Source: Ignavibacteria bacterium (lineage in GTDB: Bacteria; Bacteroidota; Ignavibacteria; Ch128b). From it: a stretch of 64,000 bases of DNA. Location of the stretch: positions 1,936,983 to 2,000,982 of the forward strand of contig JABLYA010000001.1 in assembly GCA_013177855.1 (NCBI GenBank), in the 5' to 3' direction. A program made the translations under genes and the position numbers. Below are positions 17,924 through 25,816 of this stretch, piece after piece (positions within the stretch are counted from its first letter, which is position 1; every line of letters begins with the position of its first letter). The notes beneath the pieces are model-generated. The model was not told the DNA's origin and did no database searches. It saw only the letters and a list, made by a program, of their open reading frames with translations.

Positions 17924-18628
17924 ATGAAAGTAGCCTTAATTACTGGTGGAACTGGAAAGTTAGGGAGTGAAATTGCACTTCATTTAGCCAAAAAGAATTT
18001 TGAAGTTGCAATTACTTATCATCAATCACTCGATAGACTTGAGAAATTAAAAGAAAAGTTTTTAGTCGAAAGATTAAAGTTAACTTTCTACAAATGCGAT
18101 TTTTCAACTGCAGAGAATATTAATGAATTGTTTTTATCCTTTAAAAAGAATTTCTCAAAACTTGATGTATTGATTAATTGCGCTGGTATCTTTGATAAAA
18201 ATTTCTTTACCGAAACAACTCCGAAAGATTTTGATTTTTTTATAAATATCAATTTAAAATCGATTTATTTTTTGATTCAAAAATTCTCTGAATTGATGAG
18301 TGAAAACTCAGTAATAATAAATTTTTCATCGGTCGGAGGAATGATACCCTGGAAAGATAGAAGTCTTTATCACATTTCTAAAGCAGGGGTGATTGCACTG
18401 ACTCGTTCACTTGCAATTGAACTTGCACCACGAATCAGGGTTGTTTCGATTGCGCCTGGATTTATTGAAATGGAAGGAGAGATTTCGGAGAAAATGCCAA
18501 TCTCAAAGATTCCATTAAAAAGATACGGAGGAATAAAAAATATTATTTCAACAGTTGATTTCTTAATTCAAAACGATTACATCACTGGAGTAACAATTCC
18601 AGTTGACGGCGGAAGATCTTTAATTTAA
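17924..18628 (+). CDS. Short-chain dehydrogenase/reductase (SDR)
   Basis: A 234-residue SDR oxidoreductase with a Rossmann fold. It has the cofactor motif TGGTGKLGSEIA, LINCAGIFD (NAG), catalytic Ser in FSSVGG and the YHISK catalytic pair, then APGFI. It resembles FabG-like 3-oxoacyl-ACP reductases and pteridine reductases, but the substrate is unknown. An in-frame TTG at 17918 is less likely than ATG 17924. It is followed 12 bases later by the LOG-family gene. Confidence 0.9.
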   Translation: MKVALITGGTGKLGSEIALHLAKKNFEVAITYHQSLDRLEKLKEKFLVERLKLTFYKCDFSTAENINELFLSFKKNFSKLDVLINCAGIFDKNFFTETTPKDFDFFININLKSIYFLIQKFSELMSENSVIINFSSVGGMIPWKDRSLYHISKAGVIALTRSLAIELAPRIRVVSIAPGFIEMEGEISEKMPISKIPLKRYGGIKNIISTVDFLIQNDYITGVTIPVDGGRSLI

Positions 18629-18640
18629 TGAGGAATTACA

Positions 18641-19441
18641 ATGCCTGTTAAAGCTTACAAAAATCTTGATTTCTTAAATTCGCCAGATGCAAGAGTTATA
18701 AGAATAATTTCAGAATTTTTAGAACCACAGAGTCGGTTTAGTAGATTAAACATTAAAGATACTATTGTATTTTTTGGAAGTGCACGAATAGTAGATAGAA
18801 AAACCGCATTAAAAATGTATAATGAAGTCAAAAAATTAGATCCCAAAAAAGTTAAAGATTTTGCAGAGAGACTTAGAAAATCTCAAATCGCTCTTGATAT
18901 GTCAAAATATTATGAAGATGCTGTTCAGCTTTCAAAAATGTTAACGGAATGGTCTTTATCACTTCCATCGGAGGGAAGGAGATTCGTTGTTTGCACTGGC
19001 GGTGGACCAGGAATTATGGAGGCTGCGAACAAAGGTGCAAAATTAGCAAAAGGTAAAAGTATTGGACTTAATATTTCAATTCCAACTGAACAATTTGTTA
19101 ATAAGTACGTTGATGAAGAGCTAAGTTTTGAATTTCATTATTTCTTTATGAGAAAATTTTGGCTCGTTTATCTTGCAAAGGCGCTTGTAATTTTCCCAGG
19201 TGGTTTTGGCACACTCGATGAATTGATGGAGGTTTTGACACTTGTCCAGACGGGTAAAATATCAAAGAAGATAGCTGTGATAATTTACGGGAGTGATTAT
19301 TGGAAGAAAGTTCTGAATTTTGATGTAATGGTAGAACATGGGTGTATCGATAAAAAAGACACACAAATCTTTACCTATTGCGATACACCCGAACAGGCTT
19401 TTGATCAATTAAAAAATTTTCTTACAAAAAATTATTTATAG
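18641..19441 (+). CDS. LOG family protein (TIGR00730 Rossmann fold)
   Basis: A 266-residue member of the LOG family, formerly called lysine decarboxylase-like. The two signatures are GGGPGIMEAANKGA and PGGFGTLDELME, forming the nucleotide-monophosphate pocket. Characterised relatives split cytokinin riboside monophosphates or AMP into base and ribose-5-phosphate. A ~90-residue N-terminal extension distinguishes this subgroup from short LOG proteins. It lies downstream of the SDR gene, probably in one transcript, and converges on rpsU. Confidence 0.9.
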   Translation: MPVKAYKNLDFLNSPDARVIRIISEFLEPQSRFSRLNIKDTIVFFGSARIVDRKTALKMYNEVKKLDPKKVKDFAERLRKSQIALDMSKYYEDAVQLSKMLTEWSLSLPSEGRRFVVCTGGGPGIMEAANKGAKLAKGKSIGLNISIPTEQFVNKYVDEELSFEFHYFFMRKFWLVYLAKALVIFPGGFGTLDELMEVLTLVQTGKISKKIAVIIYGSDYWKKVLNFDVMVEHGCIDKKDTQIFTYCDTPEQAFDQLKNFLTKNYL

Positions 19442-19449
19442 GGAAAGGC

Positions 19450-19474
19450 AAATGGAAAAACTATTTTTCCATTT
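19450..19474. terminator. Hairpin between LOG gene and rpsU, with the rpsU stop in its loop
   Basis: An 11-bp perfect stem AAATGGAAAAA/TTTTTCCATTT with the three-base loop 19461-19463, which is the rpsU TAG stop read on the minus strand. The stem is AT-rich and the T-run weak, so termination is only likely for the plus strand. Confidence 0.5.
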
Positions 19475-19661
19475 CTTCTTTCATAAGCTTTTGAAGCCTT
19501 CGAATTGCCTTTGCTGTTTTCATTTTTCTTCTAACAGAAGGCTTCAAATAAAAAGTTCGTTTTTTGTATTCTTTAAGAATACCCGCTCTTTCGTATTTCT
19601 TCTTAAATCTTTTTAATGCCTTATCTAAGCTTTCGTTTTCACCAATAATAATGCCGACCAA
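19461..19661 (-). CDS. rpsU: 30S ribosomal protein S21
   Basis: A 66-residue S21, basic throughout, with the family start [21 protein letters not shown] and the Lys/Arg-rich C-terminus. S21 binds near the anti-Shine-Dalgarno end of 16S rRNA in the 30S subunit. The start is TTG at 19661: it gives the usual MVG N-terminus and has GGAGG seven bases upstream, and no ATG fits. It is last in a three-gene minus-strand run with a zinc-ribbon protein and a universal stress protein. Confidence 0.95.
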   Translation of the reverse strand: MVGIIIGENESLDKALKRFKKKYERAGILKEYKKRTFYLKPSVRRKMKTAKAIRRLQKLMKEEMEK

Positions 19662-19673
19662 AAATTACCTCCG

Positions 19674-20063
19674 TTAATTTGGTTGTACTTGAAATTGTTC
19701 TAATAATTTTTTTGTTCCGTTTTTTTCAAACTCTACAACTATTGCTTTTATTCCTGACGAAGTGGTTTCTTTACCAGTGACTTTACCTACATCATCCCAA
19801 TCTTTGTGATAAATAGAATCACCAATTTCATAAGAAGCAGTTGGATCGTAAATCTTGCAATCTTCAATTTTAATTGCAGAGAGATCAAGATTTTGAGATG
19901 ATTTGATGTTTGAATCTACATCAAGCGCCATTGTGTGCTTACAGGTTTTGCATCGTGTCCATTTTCTTCTGTCGCCAGCAATAGCTATTTCACCAACGAT
20001 TTCCATTTTTGTCATTTTGTTACAATAACTGCAAAATGCATCTACATGTTTTAATCTTGCCAT
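19674..20063 (-). CDS. Small zinc-ribbon protein of unknown function
   Basis: A 129-residue cytoplasmic protein. Two CxxC pairs, FCSYCN near residue 11 and RCKTCK near residue 37, would form a zinc ribbon. The C-terminal ~55 residues (YEIGDSIYHKDWDDVGKVTG onward) look like a small beta-barrel of the SH3/CarD-like kind. I do not recognise the family. It lies 12 bases upstream of rpsU and ~10 bases downstream of the stress-protein gene, so it is almost certainly co-transcribed with S21. Nucleic-acid or ribosome binding is a guess. Confidence 0.8.
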   Translation of the reverse strand: MARLKHVDAFCSYCNKMTKMEIVGEIAIAGDRRKWTRCKTCKHTMALDVDSNIKSSQNLDLSAIKIEDCKIYDPTASYEIGDSIYHKDWDDVGKVTGKETTSSGIKAIVVEFEKNGTKKLLEQFQVQPN

Positions 20064-20072
20064 TTTAAAACC

Positions 20073-20531
20073 CTAATTTTCTTCCTTTGTTGCTGTAATC
20101 ACAAGTACTGGAACCTTCGAATACCTTATAACTTTTTCAGCTACACTTCCGAGCAATGTATGAAGTAATCCTGTTCTTCCATGCGTTGCAATCACAATCA
20201 AATCAATTCCGTTTTTGTTTGAATAATCAACAATTTCTTCAAAATCGTTTCCTTTTAATAAAACTTCTTTAACATTAACATCATTTGAAAATTTGCTCTT
20301 GAATTGATTTAATAAATTTCTTGTATCGTCTTCAAGCTTTTTAATAACCGATTCAGTTGTCATATCGAATGTTCGAATTAATGGAATTGGAGGATCTTTC
20401 TCCAAAACATGAACGAGATGGATTTCCGCTCCAAATTGCTTTGCAATTTCCTCAGCATATGGAAAAGCTTGAGCTGAAATCTCACTAAAGTCCGTTGGAA
20501 CTAATACCTTTCTTATATTAAATTTTTTCAT
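20073..20531 (-). CDS. Universal stress protein
   Basis: A 152-residue single UspA domain. The start KVLVPTDFSEISAQA, the VVATHGRTG-type segment (IVIATHGRTGLLHTLLGS) and VPVLVI end are diagnostic; the glycine-rich loop suggests an ATP-binding subtype. ATG 20531 is preferred to an in-frame TTG at 20546. First gene of the minus-strand run with the zinc-ribbon protein and rpsU. USPs help survival under starvation or stress by an unclear mechanism. Confidence 0.92.
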   Translation of the reverse strand: MKKFNIRKVLVPTDFSEISAQAFPYAEEIAKQFGAEIHLVHVLEKDPPIPLIRTFDMTTESVIKKLEDDTRNLLNQFKSKFSNDVNVKEVLLKGNDFEEIVDYSNKNGIDLIVIATHGRTGLLHTLLGSVAEKVIRYSKVPVLVITATKEEN

Positions 20532-20699
20532 ATTCAGGTTTTGCAATATAAAATTTTAATTTTTAAGATAAAAATCGGACATTTTGTGAAAATCGCTTAA
20601 AAATTCCTGATTCTATTTCACTTAGGCTCTAATTTTTTCTGCTAAAAATTTCTTCAATATTTTTGTGAACAAAGCTTTTATTAATAAATTGAAATACTT

Positions 20700-21710
20700 A
20701 TGAAAGAATATGAAAAAGCTGGTGTAAGCATCTCCAGAGGAGATGAGTTTGTCAGGCGAATTAAGTCTTTAGTACGTTCGACTTTCTCCAAAGATAATCC
20801 AAATGCCAATAGAGTACTTTCGGATATTGGTCACTTCGGGGCTTTTTTTGATATAAATTTTAATGATTTAAAGAATCCAGTTCTTGTTTCGAGTGTTGAT
20901 GGGGTTGGGACAAAACTTAAAGTCGCAATTTTGATGAATAAACACGATACAATTGGTCAGGATTTAGTCAATCATTGTGTAAACGATATTCTTTGTTCGG
21001 GGGCAAAACCATTATTCTTTCTGGATTATCTGGCTTTTGGGAAAATGAATATTGAGGTTGCCGAGCAAATTATGTCTGGATTGACTAAAGCTTGCCGTGA
21101 GAATGAATGTGCTTTAATTGGTGGTGAGACTGCAGAAATGCCGGATCTATACCAGGAAAACGATTATGATATTTCCGGAACAATTGTGGGAATAGTTGAA
21201 AGAGATAAAATTATTGATGGTAAAAAAATTTCTCCAGGTGATGTTTTAATCGGATTGAAGTCTTCAGGATTACATACCAATGGATATTCACTCGCTCGAA
21301 AAGTTTTGTTGAAAAAATTTAGAATTGATGATTTTGTCGATGAACTGGGTTGCACTCTGGGAGAAGAGCTTCTTAAAATTCATAGATCATATTTCAAGAT
21401 TGTTTATCCATTGCTTGACAAGTTTCAAATCAAAGGACTTTCACACATTACAGGCGGGGGAATTATTGGGAATACCAGAAGAATAATTCCGGAAGGTTTA
21501 TCGATTTGGATTGATTGGAATTCCTGGAGTGTTCCACCAATTTTTGAATTAATTCAGAAAACTGGAAATGTTTCCGACGAAGAAATGCGAGAAGTTTTTA
21601 ATCTTGGGATTGGTATGGTTTTAATTGTTAATAAAATGGATGTTGAAAAGGTTCAAAATGAGTTGAAGAATTCAGGTGAACAAACTTTTATCATTGGTGA
21701 AATTAGATGA
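20700..21710 (+). CDS. purM: Phosphoribosylformylglycinamidine cyclo-ligase (AIR synthetase)
   Basis: A 336-residue PurM, step five of purine synthesis, closing FGAM to AIR with ATP. Visible motifs: SSVDGVGTKLKVA, GGETAEMPDLY, SSGLHTNGYSLAR and HITGGGIIGNTRRIIP. Length is normal (~345). The stop overlaps the next start (ATGA, 21707-21710), coupling it to a secreted PD40 protein, which has no evident link to purines. No other pur genes are near. Confidence 0.96.
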   Translation: MKEYEKAGVSISRGDEFVRRIKSLVRSTFSKDNPNANRVLSDIGHFGAFFDINFNDLKNPVLVSSVDGVGTKLKVAILMNKHDTIGQDLVNHCVNDILCSGAKPLFFLDYLAFGKMNIEVAEQIMSGLTKACRENECALIGGETAEMPDLYQENDYDISGTIVGIVERDKIIDGKKISPGDVLIGLKSSGLHTNGYSLARKVLLKKFRIDDFVDELGCTLGEELLKIHRSYFKIVYPLLDKFQIKGLSHITGGGIIGNTRRIIPEGLSIWIDWNSWSVPPIFELIQKTGNVSDEEMREVFNLGIGMVLIVNKMDVEKVQNELKNSGEQTFIIGEIR

Positions 21711-22693
21711 AGAAATTTCTTCTGCTTTCTATTTTCATCTTTTCAAATTTATTTGCACAAATTGTTTTTACAGGTTATGACAGACTGAATGAATCCGTTA
21801 AAGCATTTTACTTGAATCTTGAAAATGAACAACTAACAGAGCTTTCCTATGCAAATTCATATCTGCCGAGATGTTTAAATGGAAATCAAATTGTCTTAAA
21901 TATTGGTAATTCGATTTTCAAAGTAGATAAATTCAGAGAGAGACAGGATTATTTTTTTGAAGGATATATGCCTGTAGTTTCAAGATCGGGCAAATTTGTT
22001 GCAGCTTACTCACAAAAGGGAATTATTGTAGCTGACTCAACCGGAAAAGTTTTATCAACTCTTGAGGTTGATTACTGGAGCAAAGTCACACCAATTTTCT
22101 CTTATGACGAAAAATCTATTTTTTATTACGATAAGAAAAGAGAAGCAACATTTAGATTTGATCTTGAAAAACAAACAAATACTTTATTTGCACACAATTT
22201 AATTCATCCAGTTTATTCACCTGATGGTGGAAAATTATTATTAAATATTGGCAAGACTGATTCAAACTTTAGAATTGGAATAGTTCAATCAGATTGGAGT
22301 GAAAATCTACCGATCAATTACATCACATCAGTTTATGAGAATGCAATTGTACCGATATGGTCTCCATCTGGAAGATATATTGCTTATATGACTTTGCTGA
22401 CAAACAAGAAAATTGAGAATTCAGATCTTATTCCAGCTAATATTATTCTTTATGATACAAGAAATGGTTCAAAGCAAATCATTACCGATGATGCTGGATT
22501 TACTGAAGGTGCTTATCCGCAATTTTCTTTTAGTCCTGACGAAAAATATTTTTTCTATACTTCAATAAGAGACAATGGAACGGGAACAATCGTACAATTT
22601 GATCTTTCAAATTTTTCAAAGAAAATTTTAATTACTGATCCAGAGCTTGATGCTCGAATTCCACATTACTGCAATGAAAATCCTCAACACTAA
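21707..22693 (+). CDS. Exported PD40 beta-propeller protein
   Basis: A 328-residue protein with signal peptide MKKFLLLSIFIFSNLFAQ. The rest is TolB-like WD40/PD40 repeats, with turns such as SRSGKFVAAY, YSPDGGKLLLN, WSPSGRYIAYM and FSPDEKYFFYT spaced about 45-60 residues. Such propellers usually bind proteins or peptides in the periplasm. It is translationally coupled to purM upstream and followed after 14 bases by a TPR lipoprotein, with which it may work. No catalytic domain. Confidence 0.87.
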   Translation: MKKFLLLSIFIFSNLFAQIVFTGYDRLNESVKAFYLNLENEQLTELSYANSYLPRCLNGNQIVLNIGNSIFKVDKFRERQDYFFEGYMPVVSRSGKFVAAYSQKGIIVADSTGKVLSTLEVDYWSKVTPIFSYDEKSIFYYDKKREATFRFDLEKQTNTLFAHNLIHPVYSPDGGKLLLNIGKTDSNFRIGIVQSDWSENLPINYITSVYENAIVPIWSPSGRYIAYMTLLTNKKIENSDLIPANIILYDTRNGSKQIITDDAGFTEGAYPQFSFSPDEKYFFYTSIRDNGTGTIVQFDLSNFSKKILITDPELDARIPHYCNENPQH

Positions 22694-22707
22694 GATTTAA
22701 TTTTTAT

Positions 22708-25290
22708 ATGAAAAGAAATCTTTTGCTTCTACTTTTTCTTCAGCTCTTGTTCTTATCATGTTCTAAATCAAGTGAAGAATTAAAACTGGAGAGTGATAAA
22801 CTTTTCAATCAAGCGATTGATTATTATGAGAGAGGATATTTGAATCAATCAGCTGACCTTTTTAAAGAAGTTGTAAATATCGAAACAAAACTCGGGGGAA
22901 TTCAGCGGAGAGCAAATAGCTATATTTATCTTGGCTTGATTTATTATCAACTTTCAGATTTTTATCAGTCAATGGATTCCTACCAGAAAGCGTTACAAGA
23001 TTTCCAATCGCTAAAAGATAAACGAAGTGAATTGCTTGTGCTGAATAATATTGCTGGAATTCACTCTTTACTGGGTGAGTATGAAAAAGCTTTGAATATA
23101 TATTCAGATGTTGTTGGTAAGAGTTTGATTTTTGCTGACAAAGAATCTGAGGTTATTGCATCTTTAAATATTGGTGATGTATATCAAGAAATGTGGGATT
23201 TTGATGTTGCATTTGATTATTTCAATAAAGCTTTTGATGCTTATGAAATTCTTGGTGATTCGAAAGGGAAAATTTTTACTCTTAATAAAATAGGAGAACT
23301 CTTTATTGCATCTAAGAATTTTTCAAATGCAATAAAAAGTTTTGATATGGCTATTGAGATTCAGAATAAAAATGGAAATAATTATCTTAAGCAGGATATT
23401 TATAATAATATTGGCTTGATTTATTTTTATCAGAATCAAATTTCCAGAGCAAAGGAGTTTTTTGAAGCCGCTCTTAATATAAGTTCCGCCTCTGAAGCAA
23501 ATCAATTAATCTTAATTGCAATCAGAAATAATTTGGGCGATTGTGATTTTCAATCAGGTTCTTATTCAAGAGCTATTGATAATTATAAAGAAGCTCTTGC
23601 TTTGAGCGAACAATCTTTTCTAAAATTTCTTTCCCCAATTTTGCAGCTCAAGTTAGCTATAAGCTATGAGAAATTATATTTCATTAATCATAATGACGCT
23701 GATAAAAAAAATGCAGAGCGTTTTTATCAATTTGCTATAAATCGATTTGAAGAAAATCGAGATGAAGAAAATTTAAACCGAGCCCTTTCTTCAATAGCTT
23801 CATTTTATGTTCGAATAGGTGAAAAGAATAAGGCAAAGAAATATTATGAAAAGCTTTATGAGCTCGCTATAAATATAAGTTTAAAACCCGATGAACATTT
23901 AAGACCATTTGCAATCAAACCTGATTTTGATTTTGCATTTCTTCAGGCGTTGATCGAAGAAGAAAAATTTGATCAAGCTTACAGGATAATCTATCTTAAA
24001 AAGGTCAAGGATTTGCTTGAATATTCTTTGCGTTTCCGTGATTTTAATTTTCTTGACAACACAAAAGAAACATTACAAAAATTCAAAAATGAAATTTTAG
24101 CTCTAAACAGTTATCAACAAATCTTGAGACAGGAACTTAGCCTTCCTTCTTCTCAACGAATTAAAGAAAAATATAACAAAGCTTCTAAGTTTTGTGATGA
24201 AAAATCTAAAAATGCAGAAGAATATCTTAAAAGACTTTCTGAAAAATTTATTTTTCTCAAACCATTAAAAGAGAAAAATTTCAAAGACTTAATTGAACCA
24301 GATGATAAAATTTTTGTGGAGTTTTATCCTGCAGGAGAAAATCTTATTTACTTTGTAATTGGGAAAAAAGGGATCCAGGCTAAAACATTAAAGGCAGATT
24401 TAACAAGTCTTAATTTCAATTCTAATATTATATTAAAAAACATAAACACTTTTTCAATCGACCAAGTCGTTAACTTCTCTCGAGATAACTTGAGCTGGTT
24501 AATTGACGATTTATTAAAGAGCATCGAACAAAATTTTACATCAGTAAAAGAAATTTCTTTTATGCTCAATGGTTCGGAACTTGATTTTGTACCTCATCTG
24601 ATTTATTCGAAAAGATTAAATGATTTTTTAAGAGGTAAGTATTTTATCTCTTATTCATATCTCCCAATTTCAAAATCAAGTGCTGGTGATATTAAAAGTT
24701 TTGCAATTCTCAGGCAAAGTAGACTTGTCGATTTTGAAGATTTAAGAGGCAACGATAAAACTCAATTAGTCTCCAGAGAAAAATCTTTATCCGATAAATC
24801 AAAGCTTCGAGTTGGACTTAAAGATGAAAAAACTAATAAAATAAACAATGAAGATTTTGGTTTAAATAAACACTTTGATGCTGTTTTTGTTCACGATAGA
24901 CTTTTTATCAACGAGACTTCACCTGAGTTGATTTATATTCAGTCTACTGCCAATGGTTCAAATTTAAAATCAAAAAGCTCAAAAAGAATATATCTAAAGG
25001 AAATTTTCCGACTAAGCCCAGGTTTAATTCTCTTAAAAAATTTTGATGTCGAAACAAAATCATCTTATTTAAATTTTTTAAGTTTATTTTCACTCTTAAA
25101 ACCGGCAGTGATAATTTTCCCAATTACAAATACGGATCAGGAATTATCTGAAAACTTTTTGTATAATTACAAAGAGAGAGCGGAGAATAAAAACCTGAAA
25201 GAGGCATCGATAATATTCTGGAAAATGATTTCGGAAAATCAAAAAGAAAGTTTTAAAAATTCTCTTATTTGGATAAGCTTCAAAAATTAA
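22708..25290 (+). CDS. TPR lipoprotein with CHAT-like C-terminal region
   Basis: An 860-residue lipoprotein (lipobox LFLSC, Cys18). Residues ~30-400 are about nine tetratricopeptide repeats (for example YIYLGLIYYQLSDFYQSMDS), followed by a coiled-coil-like stretch to ~520. Residues ~530-860 have the secondary pattern of a CHAT peptidase: VEFYPAGENLIYFVIGKKG, FMLNGSELDFVPHLIY, and IYLKEIFRLSPGLILLKN. At the position of the usual catalytic cysteine (SACE) there is LKNFD, and the HG of the catalytic histidine motif is not clear, so peptidase activity is probably lost. CHAT assignment is inference by pattern. Neighbour of a PD40 propeller. Confidence 0.75.
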   Translation: MKRNLLLLLFLQLLFLSCSKSSEELKLESDKLFNQAIDYYERGYLNQSADLFKEVVNIETKLGGIQRRANSYIYLGLIYYQLSDFYQSMDSYQKALQDFQSLKDKRSELLVLNNIAGIHSLLGEYEKALNIYSDVVGKSLIFADKESEVIASLNIGDVYQEMWDFDVAFDYFNKAFDAYEILGDSKGKIFTLNKIGELFIASKNFSNAIKSFDMAIEIQNKNGNNYLKQDIYNNIGLIYFYQNQISRAKEFFEAALNISSASEANQLILIAIRNNLGDCDFQSGSYSRAIDNYKEALALSEQSFLKFLSPILQLKLAISYEKLYFINHNDADKKNAERFYQFAINRFEENRDEENLNRALSSIASFYVRIGEKNKAKKYYEKLYELAINISLKPDEHLRPFAIKPDFDFAFLQALIEEEKFDQAYRIIYLKKVKDLLEYSLRFRDFNFLDNTKETLQKFKNEILALNSYQQILRQELSLPSSQRIKEKYNKASKFCDEKSKNAEEYLKRLSEKFIFLKPLKEKNFKDLIEPDDKIFVEFYPAGENLIYFVIGKKGIQAKTLKADLTSLNFNSNIILKNINTFSIDQVVNFSRDNLSWLIDDLLKSIEQNFTSVKEISFMLNGSELDFVPHLIYSKRLNDFLRGKYFISYSYLPISKSSAGDIKSFAILRQSRLVDFEDLRGNDKTQLVSREKSLSDKSKLRVGLKDEKTNKINNEDFGLNKHFDAVFVHDRLFINETSPELIYIQSTANGSNLKSKSSKRIYLKEIFRLSPGLILLKNFDVETKSSYLNFLSLFSLLKPAVIIFPITNTDQELSENFLYNYKERAENKNLKEASIIFWKMISENQKESFKNSLIWISFKN

Positions 25291-25303
25291 GCAGGCGTTT
25301 AAG

Positions 25304-25807
25304 ATGATAAAAAAATTTTTCATCCTATTTTTCTTCTTGATTGTTCTATTCATTGGCTGCGATCACGGAATTGCACCGAGAGTTGAACCACCGAGGACAG
25401 GATTTTCTGGCAAGATCATTTTCAAAAACAGTTGGCCCTCAGATATTTATCAAACAAGGGTTGTTGCATTTCGCGAAACTATAAGAACAGTCGCTGATTT
25501 CAATATTTTTAACATCGGTTTTATTAGCGACACAATTCCTTATGGCGTGAGCGAATTTATATATGAATCGGACAAAAATCCTTTAATCGAACCACAAGCT
25601 GGCACAGTGCTAAAATATATTGTTGTTGCTCAGTCGATTGTTCCAAATCCACTTCCAAGAAGAGAGGACTGGCGCGTTGCTGGAATTTATTTTGATCCAA
25701 ATGATTCAACAAAATATGGTTCAGTTAAAATTGAAGAAGGAATATTCAAGAGAAATATAAACATTATCGTAGATTTCAATAATCCGCCCGTTCAACCACC
25801 ACAATAG
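25304..25807 (+). CDS. Putative lipoprotein upstream of a TonB receptor
   Basis: A 167-residue protein with lipobox LFIGC (Cys19). No known domain; the mature part is Pro-rich at its ends and begins with a beta-sandwich-like segment (GFSGKIIFKNSWPSD). It lies 13 bases after the TPR lipoprotein and 9 bases before a TonB-dependent receptor, so the three probably form one transcript. It may be an accessory surface lipoprotein of that receptor; this is inferred only from position. Confidence 0.75.
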   Translation: MIKKFFILFFFLIVLFIGCDHGIAPRVEPPRTGFSGKIIFKNSWPSDIYQTRVVAFRETIRTVADFNIFNIGFISDTIPYGVSEFIYESDKNPLIEPQAGTVLKYIVVAQSIVPNPLPRREDWRVAGIYFDPNDSTKYGSVKIEEGIFKRNINIIVDFNNPPVQPPQ

Positions 25808-25816
25808 AGAGGTTAT

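Noticed and set aside
22708..25290. Active caspase-like defence effector
   Set aside because: It is a lipoprotein and the catalytic cysteine position is not cysteine; no CRISPR or other effector genes are adjacent.
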